Source of the DNA: Anaerolineae bacterium
GTDB taxonomy: Bacteria > Chloroflexota > Anaerolineae > Aggregatilineales > Phototrophicaceae
Length of the DNA stretch: 64,000 nt
Direction: 5' to 3'
NCBI GenBank assembly: GCA_022843385.1
Contig: JALHNT010000011.1
Coordinates: 44,032 to 108,031 of the forward strand
Below, in pieces: positions 35,206-42,691 of this stretch. A program made the position numbers and the translations under genes. Each line of letters starts with the position of its first letter. The stretch's first letter is position 1. Below the pieces are notes generated by a model, which did not search any database, was not told the origin of the DNA, and saw only the letters and a list, made by a program, of their open reading frames with translations.

Positions 35206-35697
35206 CTACACCAACCAGGCTGCTCCAGCGATGACCAGCGCCAGCAGCGAGCAGATCACGACGCCTTTGAAGAAATCGCCCACCAGCTTGTGAGTGTCGC
35301 GCAGCGCCGGATGCCCCCAGGCCTCACGGATCAAAGCGAACTTCGGCTGCAAAAGTGCCAGAATCAGTCCATCAATCACCACTGCATCCACCAGATTGAA
35401 CAACTGCACCACCACCAGTGTGTGCAGCAATACACTCCAGAACGAAGCGCCGGATTGCTGCGCCGCTGCATTGGCCGATAGGTAAGGCACCAGCAGTGCA
35501 GCCAGTAAAACGGGACCCGTCACCCAGCGCCGCATCTGCTTTTCCGACTCGCTCAATGGCGCAGCCAGTATTTTGATTGCCTCCGGGTAATCCTGCAACC
35601 ACAGGCGCGGATTGATGACCAGCGTCACCAGGATGATCAGGCTCATTAACAGACTGAACCCTAAGCCCTCCACCAGTGCTCGTTCCAGATTCACCAT
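35206..35697 (-). CDS. Membrane protein of unknown function
   Basis: 163 residues with four hydrophobic helices: FSLLMSLIILVTLVI, WVTGPVLLAALLVPYL, LLHTLVVVQLFNLVDAVVIDG and KGVVICSLLALVIAGAAWL. A soluble stretch between helices 1 and 2 has PLSESEKQMRRW, and between 3 and 4 a conserved-looking LREAWGHPALRDTHKLVG-like loop. AAAGGAG precedes the ATG. It is not part of either flanking sugar operon by strand and spacing. No family recognised. Confidence 0.7.
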   Translation of the reverse strand: MVNLERALVEGLGFSLLMSLIILVTLVINPRLWLQDYPEAIKILAAPLSESEKQMRRWVTGPVLLAALLVPYLSANAAAQQSGASFWSVLLHTLVVVQLFNLVDAVVIDGLILALLQPKFALIREAWGHPALRDTHKLVGDFFKGVVICSLLALVIAGAAWLV

Positions 35698-35857
35698 GAT
35701 TAGAACTCCTTTTGTTGTTTGATCTAATCATAATTTTAGGTGAATCTAATTACTCAGGCATCCGCCTTTCGACCGATCTCTGTCACCGGCAAAGATTTGT
35801 ACTGGCCTGCTGGATACGGACTTTAATCTGGTCAACCGAAACCCTCAAGAATCCGGC

Positions 35858-35940
35858 ACTCGACCGCAACCGACCAGTCATGTGACTTGTGGGGCATCTG
35901 ATGTTGCGAGCCTGGTCGGGCACACGAACTTCGACCATAG
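35858..35940 (+). pseudogene. Possible remnant of a tyrosine recombinase
   Basis: The frame reads SHVTCGASDVASLVGHTNFDH, which resembles the C-terminal box around the second catalytic His of phage integrases (G-x-x-x-x-x-x-x-LLGH). No upstream Arg box or downstream Tyr is found. The rest of 35698-35953 has nothing recognisable. Evidence is weak. Confidence 0.25.
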
Positions 35941-35953
35941 AGATAACCGGATG

Positions 35954-36277
35954 TCAGTCAGTGTGAAAGACTTCTTCGAGTGTCAGCAGCATTTGATCCG
36001 GGCGCGCGCCGGGCGGCAGTTCAAAAAAGGGTGCCATCAACGCTTGCCAGCGTCCGTTGACCTCGGTCTTTTCCATGGCTGCCACTGCCGCTGCCAGCGA
36101 GTCCAGCGTCTCGAAATAGCCGAACAACAAACCATCTTCGCGCATGAACAGCGAATAATTGCGCCAGCCACACTCGCGCAGCGCCGTGAGCATCTCATCC
36201 CAGACCTGCCGGTGATGCTCCTTATACTCCGCGATGAGTTCCTGCCGCACCTTCAAAAGAAAACCTACTCGTTCCAT
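35954..36277 (-). CDS. rhaM: L-rhamnose mutarotase
   Basis: 107 residues, the usual length. Family features are RVGFLLKVRQELIAEYKEHHRQVW, where the Tyr and His form the active site, then CGWRNYSLFMREDGLLFGYFE and WQALMAPFFE. The enzyme interconverts the alpha and beta anomers of L-rhamnose in the cytoplasm. It is the last gene of the operon that includes an Rbs-type importer and an isomerase, 10 bases after the isomerase stop, and it gives the best clue that the operon handles a 6-deoxy-hexose. Confidence 0.9.
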   Translation of the reverse strand: MERVGFLLKVRQELIAEYKEHHRQVWDEMLTALRECGWRNYSLFMREDGLLFGYFETLDSLAAAVAAMEKTEVNGRWQALMAPFFELPPGARPDQMLLTLEEVFHTD

Positions 36278-36287
36278 CCCTGCCCCC

Positions 36288-37742
36288 TTAACCCACCACG
36301 ACCAGTTCCAGATTCATCATCCGCGCCAGCTTGCGGATCTTGCCCAGTTGATGCCCGACACCCAGCGCACAGTGATGCGTCGGCCCGGCCTGGCACCACG
36401 CATCCATGAAGGTCGCTGGATCGACGCCGAACTTCAGCCGCGAATTGGTGTTGCCGATTTGCAGCGTATCGCCAGGGATCGACTCGCCCTCGGCCGCCAT
36501 CAGCTTCAGCCGACCATCGCCGGTCTGGGTTATGCCCAGGATGGTAATTGGGCCGGTTCGCACCTGGAACTGCACCGAGATCCCATACCCGCGCTTGCCG
36601 TGAAACAATCCCAGCCCGCGCAGCACAGGCTTGCCGTCGCTGATGGCGATATGCCCTGGCCCGTCATGCCCCATCAGGATGAAGTCATGATTGAAATCCA
36701 TCGCGTAGAATTCGGTGTACGAGCCGCCGGCCTTCAGCCGATCCATCATCATCATTGCCACACAGGTCTTCAGGTCGCCCTCGCCCGAAGCCGGGATGCC
36801 GCGCCCGGTCAGCAGCGAATTACCAACGATCAGCGACGCCCCCAGTTCTTCATTGGCGTTGCCATCCAGCCCGCGATAGTAGTAGGTCAGCCCTTGCAGG
36901 TCGAAATCGCTCACCAGCCTGTCCAACCCGGCGGCCACCCGCGCTGACCACCGGAGCGCCTCGTCGGTCACTGGCATCGAGATTTTGTCGCGCCCCGGTT
37001 CAGCGATGTCAAAGACCTGTTTGATCTCCTCAATTTTGGCGCTGATGTCGCTCTCGGTCACTGCGCTGACCCGCTGATGCAGATCATCCATCTCCAGCAC
37101 CTCGATGTGCGTACCCAGTTGGGCGTGGTGCATGGTGAAGTCGGAGTACATATCCAACATGCCGGGATAGGTATGCCCCAGGAAACCGATGCGGCTGTAA
37201 TTCACCGTTCGCATGACGCTGGCGGCGCGCACCCAATCCTCGATCTCATTCCAGGCGCGCTGATAATACTGGTTGGCATAGCCTTCGACCTCGGTCAGAA
37301 GCCCCGACACGATGTTGAACTGGATGCGGCTGCGGGCGAAAGCATTGGAAATCTCCGGCACACAGCAGGCGCAGCAGTTCGCCAGCCATTCTGCTGTGTC
37401 GGTCGCCAGATAATCGAGCGCCGGCACCGGTTGCAAGTTGAGCACCAGTACCGGAGCCTGTCGCCGCTGCACCGCTGGCAGCACCTGCGATGAAGTGGAG
37501 TAGGTGCCAACATAACACACGATCAGATCGACGTTGCCCTGGGCGAAGAGATCACCTGCCTGCCGCGCCCCCACCGCGTCATCCACCAGCCCAGCGGAGA
37601 CGATTTCCGCGCCCATCCCGGCCAGCTTGTCTTCGATCCGTTTCTGATACCCTTCCAGCCGTTCCTTCAGTCCGTCGAACTGGGGCCAGTACGCCGCCAG
37701 TCCGATACCAAACACGCCCACTTTTGCTTTGATAACGGTCAT
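36288..37742 (-). CDS. L-fucose/L-arabinose isomerase-like sugar isomerase
   Basis: About 485 residues. The active-site pattern of the AraA/FucI superfamily is present: GEGDLKTCVAMM (first metal Glu), YTEFYAMDFNHD (second Glu/Asp), GHDGPGHI and PTHHCALG (His ligands). The N-terminal Rossmann-like half begins KVGVFGIGLAAYWPQFDGL. ATG 37742 starts just before this strand; AGGAG lies upstream. By context it would isomerise L-rhamnose or a related deoxy-sugar to the ketose, replacing a standard RhaA. Substrate is inferred only. Confidence 0.82.
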   Translation of the reverse strand: MTVIKAKVGVFGIGLAAYWPQFDGLKERLEGYQKRIEDKLAGMGAEIVSAGLVDDAVGARQAGDLFAQGNVDLIVCYVGTYSTSSQVLPAVQRRQAPVLVLNLQPVPALDYLATDTAEWLANCCACCVPEISNAFARSRIQFNIVSGLLTEVEGYANQYYQRAWNEIEDWVRAASVMRTVNYSRIGFLGHTYPGMLDMYSDFTMHHAQLGTHIEVLEMDDLHQRVSAVTESDISAKIEEIKQVFDIAEPGRDKISMPVTDEALRWSARVAAGLDRLVSDFDLQGLTYYYRGLDGNANEELGASLIVGNSLLTGRGIPASGEGDLKTCVAMMMMDRLKAGGSYTEFYAMDFNHDFILMGHDGPGHIAISDGKPVLRGLGLFHGKRGYGISVQFQVRTGPITILGITQTGDGRLKLMAAEGESIPGDTLQIGNTNSRLKFGVDPATFMDAWCQAGPTHHCALGVGHQLGKIRKLARMMNLELVVVG

Positions 37743-37771
37743 GTGATGAACACTCCTGCAAATAAGGTCGA

Positions 37772-38791
37772 TTATCTTTTGCTCTGCCGCGCCCACTGGG
37801 GCAGACGAATTTTTCCTTGACGCACCTGGTCAATCCCGACCGCCAGCAGCAGCACTATGCCCTGGGCGATATTCTGTAGCTCGGTCGAAACACTCTGGAG
37901 CTTGAGACCATTCAACAGGCCGCTCAGAATCAGCACGCCGAGCAGCGTCCCGATCAGCCGGCCTTGTCCGCCCGCCAGACTGGTGCCGCCCAGGATAACC
38001 GCCGTGATCGCCGTCAGCTCGATGTTCGGGGCAGCGCGGGGGTCCGCCGCATACAGCCGTGAGGTGAGGAACACGCCGGCGACTGCCGCGCCGAGTCCGC
38101 ACAGGATATAGGTCATCATGCGATAGCGCCGCACTGGCAGCCCGGCCAGATAAGCGGCTTTTTCGTTGTCGCCGATCACATAAATCGCCCGACCATAGGT
38201 GGTGTAGCGCAGCACGATGATGCCCAGGATGAACAGTCCAATCACCAGCAGAATCGGATTGGGGATGCCCAGGAATGTTCCTTCGGAAAGCTGAGTGAAG
38301 GTGGTATAAGCAGCGGCATTTTCACCGGTCATATCGATCACCGGGATGGTCAGGCCATCGGAGAGCACGAACGCCAGCCCGCGCGCAATCGAGAGCATCC
38401 CCAGCGTAGTGATCAGCGGATTGATGCCGATGTAGGTCACCAGGAAGCCGTTGATGAAGCCGATCACGGCCCCTGCCACCAGCGCCAGACCCACGCCCTG
38501 CCACAATCCGCCCGACTCCTGCATCACGCCGATGATGATGCCACACAGTGCGGTGGTGGAAGCCACCGACAGATCCAGCCCACCGCTGATTATGAGCATG
38601 GTCATGAACACAGCGATGATGCCGACGGTGGTGCTGTCCATCAGCAGATTGGTGATGTTGCGCGGCGTCAGAAACAGCGGCGAACTCTGCCCCATCACCA
38701 CGGCGATCAGCGCCAGCATCAGCGCCAGCGCCATTAATTCCTGTACCGCGCCCGAAGACCATAATCGTCGCGCCTGAGTGAGTGTTGTCAT
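37772..38791 (-). CDS. Ribose-type sugar ABC permease (RbsC family), second permease
   Basis: 339 residues, eight to ten hydrophobic helices. The family segments are FMTMLIISGGLDLSVAST, NGFLVTYIGINPLITTLGML and ITAVILGGTSLAGGQGRLIGT. It overlaps the upstream ATPase gene by 4 bases (ATGA). It pairs with the permease at 40299-41300 as RhaP/RhaQ do in rhizobia. Confidence 0.9.
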   Translation of the reverse strand: MTTLTQARRLWSSGAVQELMALALMLALIAVVMGQSSPLFLTPRNITNLLMDSTTVGIIAVFMTMLIISGGLDLSVASTTALCGIIIGVMQESGGLWQGVGLALVAGAVIGFINGFLVTYIGINPLITTLGMLSIARGLAFVLSDGLTIPVIDMTGENAAAYTTFTQLSEGTFLGIPNPILLVIGLFILGIIVLRYTTYGRAIYVIGDNEKAAYLAGLPVRRYRMMTYILCGLGAAVAGVFLTSRLYAADPRAAPNIELTAITAVILGGTSLAGGQGRLIGTLLGVLILSGLLNGLKLQSVSTELQNIAQGIVLLLAVGIDQVRQGKIRLPQWARQSKR

Positions 38792-40302
38792 GCGGTTTTC
38801 CCTGCGGCTGCCGCTAAGAGTTGTTCCTGGGTGGCGCTGGCGCGGACAAATTCGCCCGTCAGCCGTCCACGATACAGCGTCAGAATCCGGTGACTGATCG
38901 CCAGAATCTCCTGAATATCCGACGATACCACCAGCACGGCCAAACCCTGTTGTGCCAGCTTTTCGAGCTGGTCATAAATATCCGCCCGCGCTCCCACATC
39001 CACGCCCCAGGTCGGCTCGTTCAGAATCAGCACTTTGGCATCGGCCTCCAGCCAGCGCGCCAGGATCGCCTTCTGCTGATTGCCCCCGCTCAGGAAGCGG
39101 ATCGGCACTTCGCTGCCTCCGGCCATGCGGATCGCCAACGCCTCAACCCAGCGTTGGACGTGTTCCTTCTCGCGTTTCTGGCGGAAGAAACCGGCCTGCG
39201 CCAGTTCGCGCCAGTTCGAGAGGGTGATGTTGTTGCGGACGCTCTGTCCCTTGACGATGCCGTTGACCTTACGATCAATCGGCACAAAACCAATCCCGGC
39301 GCGCTGGGCATCCTGCGGGCTACGGATGGCTGCGGCCTGTCCATTGACGGTTATCGTGCCTTCGTCAACCGGTTCAGCGCCAAAGATACTCTGGGTCAGC
39401 GGAATCTGTCCTGAACCCATCAGGCCGAAAATGCCGACAATCTCGCCCGCGCGAACTGTGAGCGAGACATCTTCAAAGACGCCATAGCGCGTTAGCCGGT
39501 TGACTTCCAGCACCGGCGCAGAGGCATCCGGCATAGTGGTTTCGCTGTGGTGGCTCTCGACAGCGCGGCCCACCATCAGTTCGACCACCGAGGCCAGCGT
39601 CAGCTCCTCAATCGGGCGGGTGGCGACATGCCGTCCATCGCGCAGCACCGTCACCCGCTGGGCGATGCGAAACACTTCATCCAGTCGGTGTGAAATATAG
39701 ATGACTGCCACATTACGCTGCTTCAGGTCTTCAATGATCTGGAACAGTCGCTCGACTTCCGGTGGGGTCAGGGCGGCAGTCGGCTCATCCATGACGATGA
39801 TGCGTGCCTCCGCCGAAAGCGCCTTGACGATTTCGACGATCTGGCGCTCGACCACCGTCAGGTCTTTCATCTTGCTGTCCGGGTCAATCTTCAGGTTGAG
39901 GACTTGCAACCGTTCCGCCGCCAGCGCCCGCATCCGGTTCCAGTCTACCGTCCAGCGCCCGATCAGGCCGCCGCGCGTCGGCAGATTCCCCAGCATCAGG
40001 TTCTCAGCCACCGATAACTCCGGCACATAATGCTGTTCCTGATAAATCATATGGATACCTTTGGCCTCAGCATCATAGGGTTCGCGGAATATCACGCGCT
40101 CGCCCTCGATGCTGATTTCGCCCGAGTCCATCTGATAATCGCCGTTGAGGATTTTGATGAGCGTCGATTTACCGGCACCGTTTTCGCCGAGCAGCTCCAA
40201 CACCTCGCCAGCGCGCGCCGTCAGCGAGACATCATCCAGCACCTTGACGCCAAAAAAGCTCTTGTGGATCTGCTTCATTTCCAGCAGGGGCAGGCTGTTC
40301 AT
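38788..40302 (-). CDS. Sugar ABC transporter ATPase, two nucleotide-binding domains (RbsA/RhaT-like)
   Basis: 504 residues. Domain 1 has Walker A GENGAGKSTLIK, a signature region around LTVVERQIVEIVKAL and Walker B IIVMDEPTAAL. Domain 2 has the usual degenerate Walker A (GIFGLMGSGQIPLTQ), signature LSGGNQQKAILARWL and a Walker B LILNEPTWGVDVGA in which Asn replaces the expected Asp. Domain 1 therefore probably supplies the ATPase activity. It overlaps both flanking permease genes by 4 bases, so the three proteins are made together. Confidence 0.92.
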   Translation of the reverse strand: MNSLPLLEMKQIHKSFFGVKVLDDVSLTARAGEVLELLGENGAGKSTLIKILNGDYQMDSGEISIEGERVIFREPYDAEAKGIHMIYQEQHYVPELSVAENLMLGNLPTRGGLIGRWTVDWNRMRALAAERLQVLNLKIDPDSKMKDLTVVERQIVEIVKALSAEARIIVMDEPTAALTPPEVERLFQIIEDLKQRNVAVIYISHRLDEVFRIAQRVTVLRDGRHVATRPIEELTLASVVELMVGRAVESHHSETTMPDASAPVLEVNRLTRYGVFEDVSLTVRAGEIVGIFGLMGSGQIPLTQSIFGAEPVDEGTITVNGQAAAIRSPQDAQRAGIGFVPIDRKVNGIVKGQSVRNNITLSNWRELAQAGFFRQKREKEHVQRWVEALAIRMAGGSEVPIRFLSGGNQQKAILARWLEADAKVLILNEPTWGVDVGARADIYDQLEKLAQQGLAVLVVSSDIQEILAISHRILTLYRGRLTGEFVRASATQEQLLAAAAGKTA

Positions 40303-41300
40303 GAGAGCTTCCTCCGCTGCCAGAGCTGGTTGACTTTGATGCGAATCTGGTCGAAGCCAATCGCCAGGATCAGCATCAGCCCGCGCGCTACCTCCTGATA
40401 AAACGATGACACTTCCATCAGCACCAGGCCATTGTTGAGGACGCGCAGGATGACGACGCCAATCAGCGTGCCGATCAGGCTGCCCTTGCCACCGGAGAGG
40501 CTGGTGCCACCCAGGACAACCGCCGTTATGACGGTGAATTCCAGCCCGGTTGCAGCACGTGGCGCACTGGAGGCTAACTGTGACACATTCAGGATTCCGG
40601 CCAGCGCTGCCAGCAGGCCGGACAGCGTGTAGACCGTCAGCAGGTAAGGCGCGACGCGGATGCCGGCCAGACGGCTGGCTTCAGGGCTGCCACCGATGGC
40701 AAACAGGTTGCGCCCGAACGGGGTATAACGCAGGATGAGGAAGAAGATCAGATAAAGAAGCAGCATCAGCAGCAGCGAAAATGAGATGCCGCCGATCGTT
40801 CCCCTTCCGAGGAAGTTGAACGCCTCATTGGAAAGTTGGTTGGTCTGCCCTTCGCTCAGGACAAAGGCCGCCCCACGAATGATGGAGAAGGTCGCCAGCG
40901 TGGTAATCAGCGGATTAATTTTGAGATAGGAAACGATCAACCCATTGGTCAACCCCACCAGCCCACCGAGCAGCAGGGCGATGACAGCGCTCACCCCCAG
41001 CGGCACGCCATACTCCAGCCAGAGCAGGCTGGTCATCACGCCGACCAAGGCAGCCACCGACCCAACCGAGAGGTCAACCCCGCCGGAGATCAGCACCAGC
41101 GTCATGCCGATGGCGGTGATGCCGACAATCGCCAGCGTGCTGGTGATGGTATCGAGGTTGGCCTGGGTGAAGAAGAACTCGCTTTGCGAGCCAAACCACA
41201 GGCAGAGCAGCACCAGGCTGACGAACAGGGTGATGGTGGTGATCGCGTCGCCTTTAAGACGGGGGACACGCAGTGAAACGTCTAAATCTTTTTGAACCAT
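40299..41300 (-). CDS. Ribose-type sugar ABC permease (RbsC family), first permease
   Basis: About 333 residues from ATG 41300, which follows AGGAAAG. Family segments are GMTLVLISGGVDLSVGSVAALVG, NGLIVSYLKINPLITTLATF and ITAVVLGGTSLSGGKGSLIGT. It is about 40% like the other permease by eye, consistent with a heterodimer. Its stop overlaps the ATPase start by 4 bases. Confidence 0.9.
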   Translation of the reverse strand: MVQKDLDVSLRVPRLKGDAITTITLFVSLVLLCLWFGSQSEFFFTQANLDTITSTLAIVGITAIGMTLVLISGGVDLSVGSVAALVGVMTSLLWLEYGVPLGVSAVIALLLGGLVGLTNGLIVSYLKINPLITTLATFSIIRGAAFVLSEGQTNQLSNEAFNFLGRGTIGGISFSLLLMLLLYLIFFLILRYTPFGRNLFAIGGSPEASRLAGIRVAPYLLTVYTLSGLLAALAGILNVSQLASSAPRAATGLEFTVITAVVLGGTSLSGGKGSLIGTLIGVVILRVLNNGLVLMEVSSFYQEVARGLMLILAIGFDQIRIKVNQLWQRRKLS

Positions 41301-41328
41301 GCGCTTTCCTGATGAATATTTTTTTGAC

Positions 41329-41396
41329 CACGCCCAGGTTGTAGCCCAGGCGTGGGCGCAATCGTGGGACAGGGACACGGCACCCGCGCCCCTGTC
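41329..41396. repeat. Two hairpins after the binding-protein gene
   Basis: CCACGCC...GGCGTGG (41329-41356) and GACAGGG...CCCTGTC (41368-41396) lie between the binding-protein stop (41422) and the first permease start (41300). The second has the GGGACACGG core seen in the other dispersed repeats. A role in mRNA 3' protection or attenuation is likely. Confidence 0.6.
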
Positions 41397-41421
41397 ATCG
41401 CTTCAGCTACGACGATGGTGT

Positions 41422-42465
41422 CTATTCAGTTTTGGCGGCACAGAAGTCCGGCCAGCTATCAGGATAATACTCGCAGAGATTATCGGCATTGATGAATACA
41501 TGCTCGATGTAAATGGCTGGGTCTATCGGACGGCATTCCAGCACATCGATCACGCGCGGCAGCAGTTGCGCGCCGTAATTCTCTGGGAAGTAACCGGTCG
41601 CGCCCAGATAGCGGCTGTTCTCGGCGATCATGGCTTCCTGACCCGACGGATCGGCGTTCTGCCCGACGACCATGATATTCTCAGCGCGGCCTGCCGCTTC
41701 AGCCGCGGCAATCGTGCCCAGCGCCGTGCCGTCATTGATGGTCACCGCGACGATTTTGGCATCTTCAGCGATGGCCGGCAGCGTGTCGCTGACGACGCGG
41801 AAGGATTCTTCCTGGGTATTCTTGCTGTCGAGGCGAATGACCATGTCATCCGCTACCGGCGTCGTCACATTGGTCTGAAAGCCTTCGACCATACCCTGCA
41901 TACGGGCAGCCGGGATCGGGCCAGATTGTGGCAGTTCCAGGACGAGCATGGCATCGGCCTTGCCATCCCAGTTCTCATTGACCCACTGCGCCAGCGCTTC
42001 GCCAGCGAGCTGACCAGCCAGGTAGTTATCCGCGCCGAAGAAGGTCGCGCCGGGCATCGGGATGTCGATAGCAAATACCGGCAGATCGGCAGCGCGCGCG
42101 CGTGACATGATGACATTGCCAAAGGCTTCGTCGGTCTGGAAGTGGATGATGGCGTCCACGCCCTGGGTGATGAAGTTCTCAGTGTTGGCGAGGGCGGTCG
42201 CACCGTTCAACTGATTATCGGCCAGCAGAATTTCGACATTGCCCAGTTCCTCAGCCGTCGATACGATGCCTTCGCGCACGAGCTGGGTGAAGACGATGTC
42301 TTCCGTCAGGTTGGCGAAACCGATGACATAACTATCTTTGGCGGTCGGGCAGGAATCCTGCGCCCCAACCACCGAGATCACCGAAGCCGGCACCAGCGCG
42401 GCCATCAGCGCCAGCACAACGAGCAGCAGAACCGAACGACGAATCAAGCGCTTGTTGGTAACCAT
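41422..42465 (-). CDS. Sugar ABC transporter substrate-binding protein (RbsB/RhaS type)
   Basis: About 347 residues. ATG 42465 follows AAGGAGATTGTTT. Signal peptide to about SVVGAQ. The mature protein is a type 1 periplasmic binding fold: YVIGFANLTEDIVFTQL, DNQLNGATALANTENFITQGVDAII, and AIDIPMPGATFFGADNYLAG. These three segments are closely matched in the C-terminal half of the divergent DeoR-type regulator. First gene of the operon with two permeases, ATPase, isomerase and mutarotase. The likely ligand is L-rhamnose or another 6-deoxy-sugar. Confidence 0.92.
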   Translation of the reverse strand: MVTNKRLIRRSVLLLVVLALMAALVPASVISVVGAQDSCPTAKDSYVIGFANLTEDIVFTQLVREGIVSTAEELGNVEILLADNQLNGATALANTENFITQGVDAIIHFQTDEAFGNVIMSRARAADLPVFAIDIPMPGATFFGADNYLAGQLAGEALAQWVNENWDGKADAMLVLELPQSGPIPAARMQGMVEGFQTNVTTPVADDMVIRLDSKNTQEESFRVVSDTLPAIAEDAKIVAVTINDGTALGTIAAAEAAGRAENIMVVGQNADPSGQEAMIAENSRYLGATGYFPENYGAQLLPRVIDVLECRPIDPAIYIEHVFINADNLCEYYPDSWPDFCAAKTE

Positions 42466-42572
42466 AAACAATCTCCTTGAAAAGAATGGCTGACGTGAAA
42501 TTAGAATGCCCAATCAGGTAATGATGAATACTTCCTCCTTTTTGCCATCCTGTTCTATCGAATCAGGCGCTG

Positions 42573-42671
42573 TTGTTGAAATTTGTTGTTTCTTGTTGAA
42601 ACTTGTTGAAGTTTAACGCAATCCTCAAATATCAGCAACATTCGACAAGATTCGACCGATTGCGTTAGAAT
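42573..42671. promoter_or_regulatory. Direct-repeat operator array and regulator promoter
   Basis: Four copies of TTGTTGAAA-like 10-mers begin at 42573, 42583, 42593 and 42603, exactly one helical turn apart. Two more units, ATTCGACAAG and ATTCGACCGA (42640 and 42650), are the same motif in reverse (CTTGTCGAAT). TAACGCAATC (42614-42623) and GATTGCGTTA (42658-42667) form a perfect inverted repeat. TAGAAT at 42666-42671 fits the -10 box of the regulator gene, so the right-hand units overlap its promoter and could give autorepression. Confidence 0.65.
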
Positions 42672-42691
42672 GCTTAAGGATAGGAGCGCGC

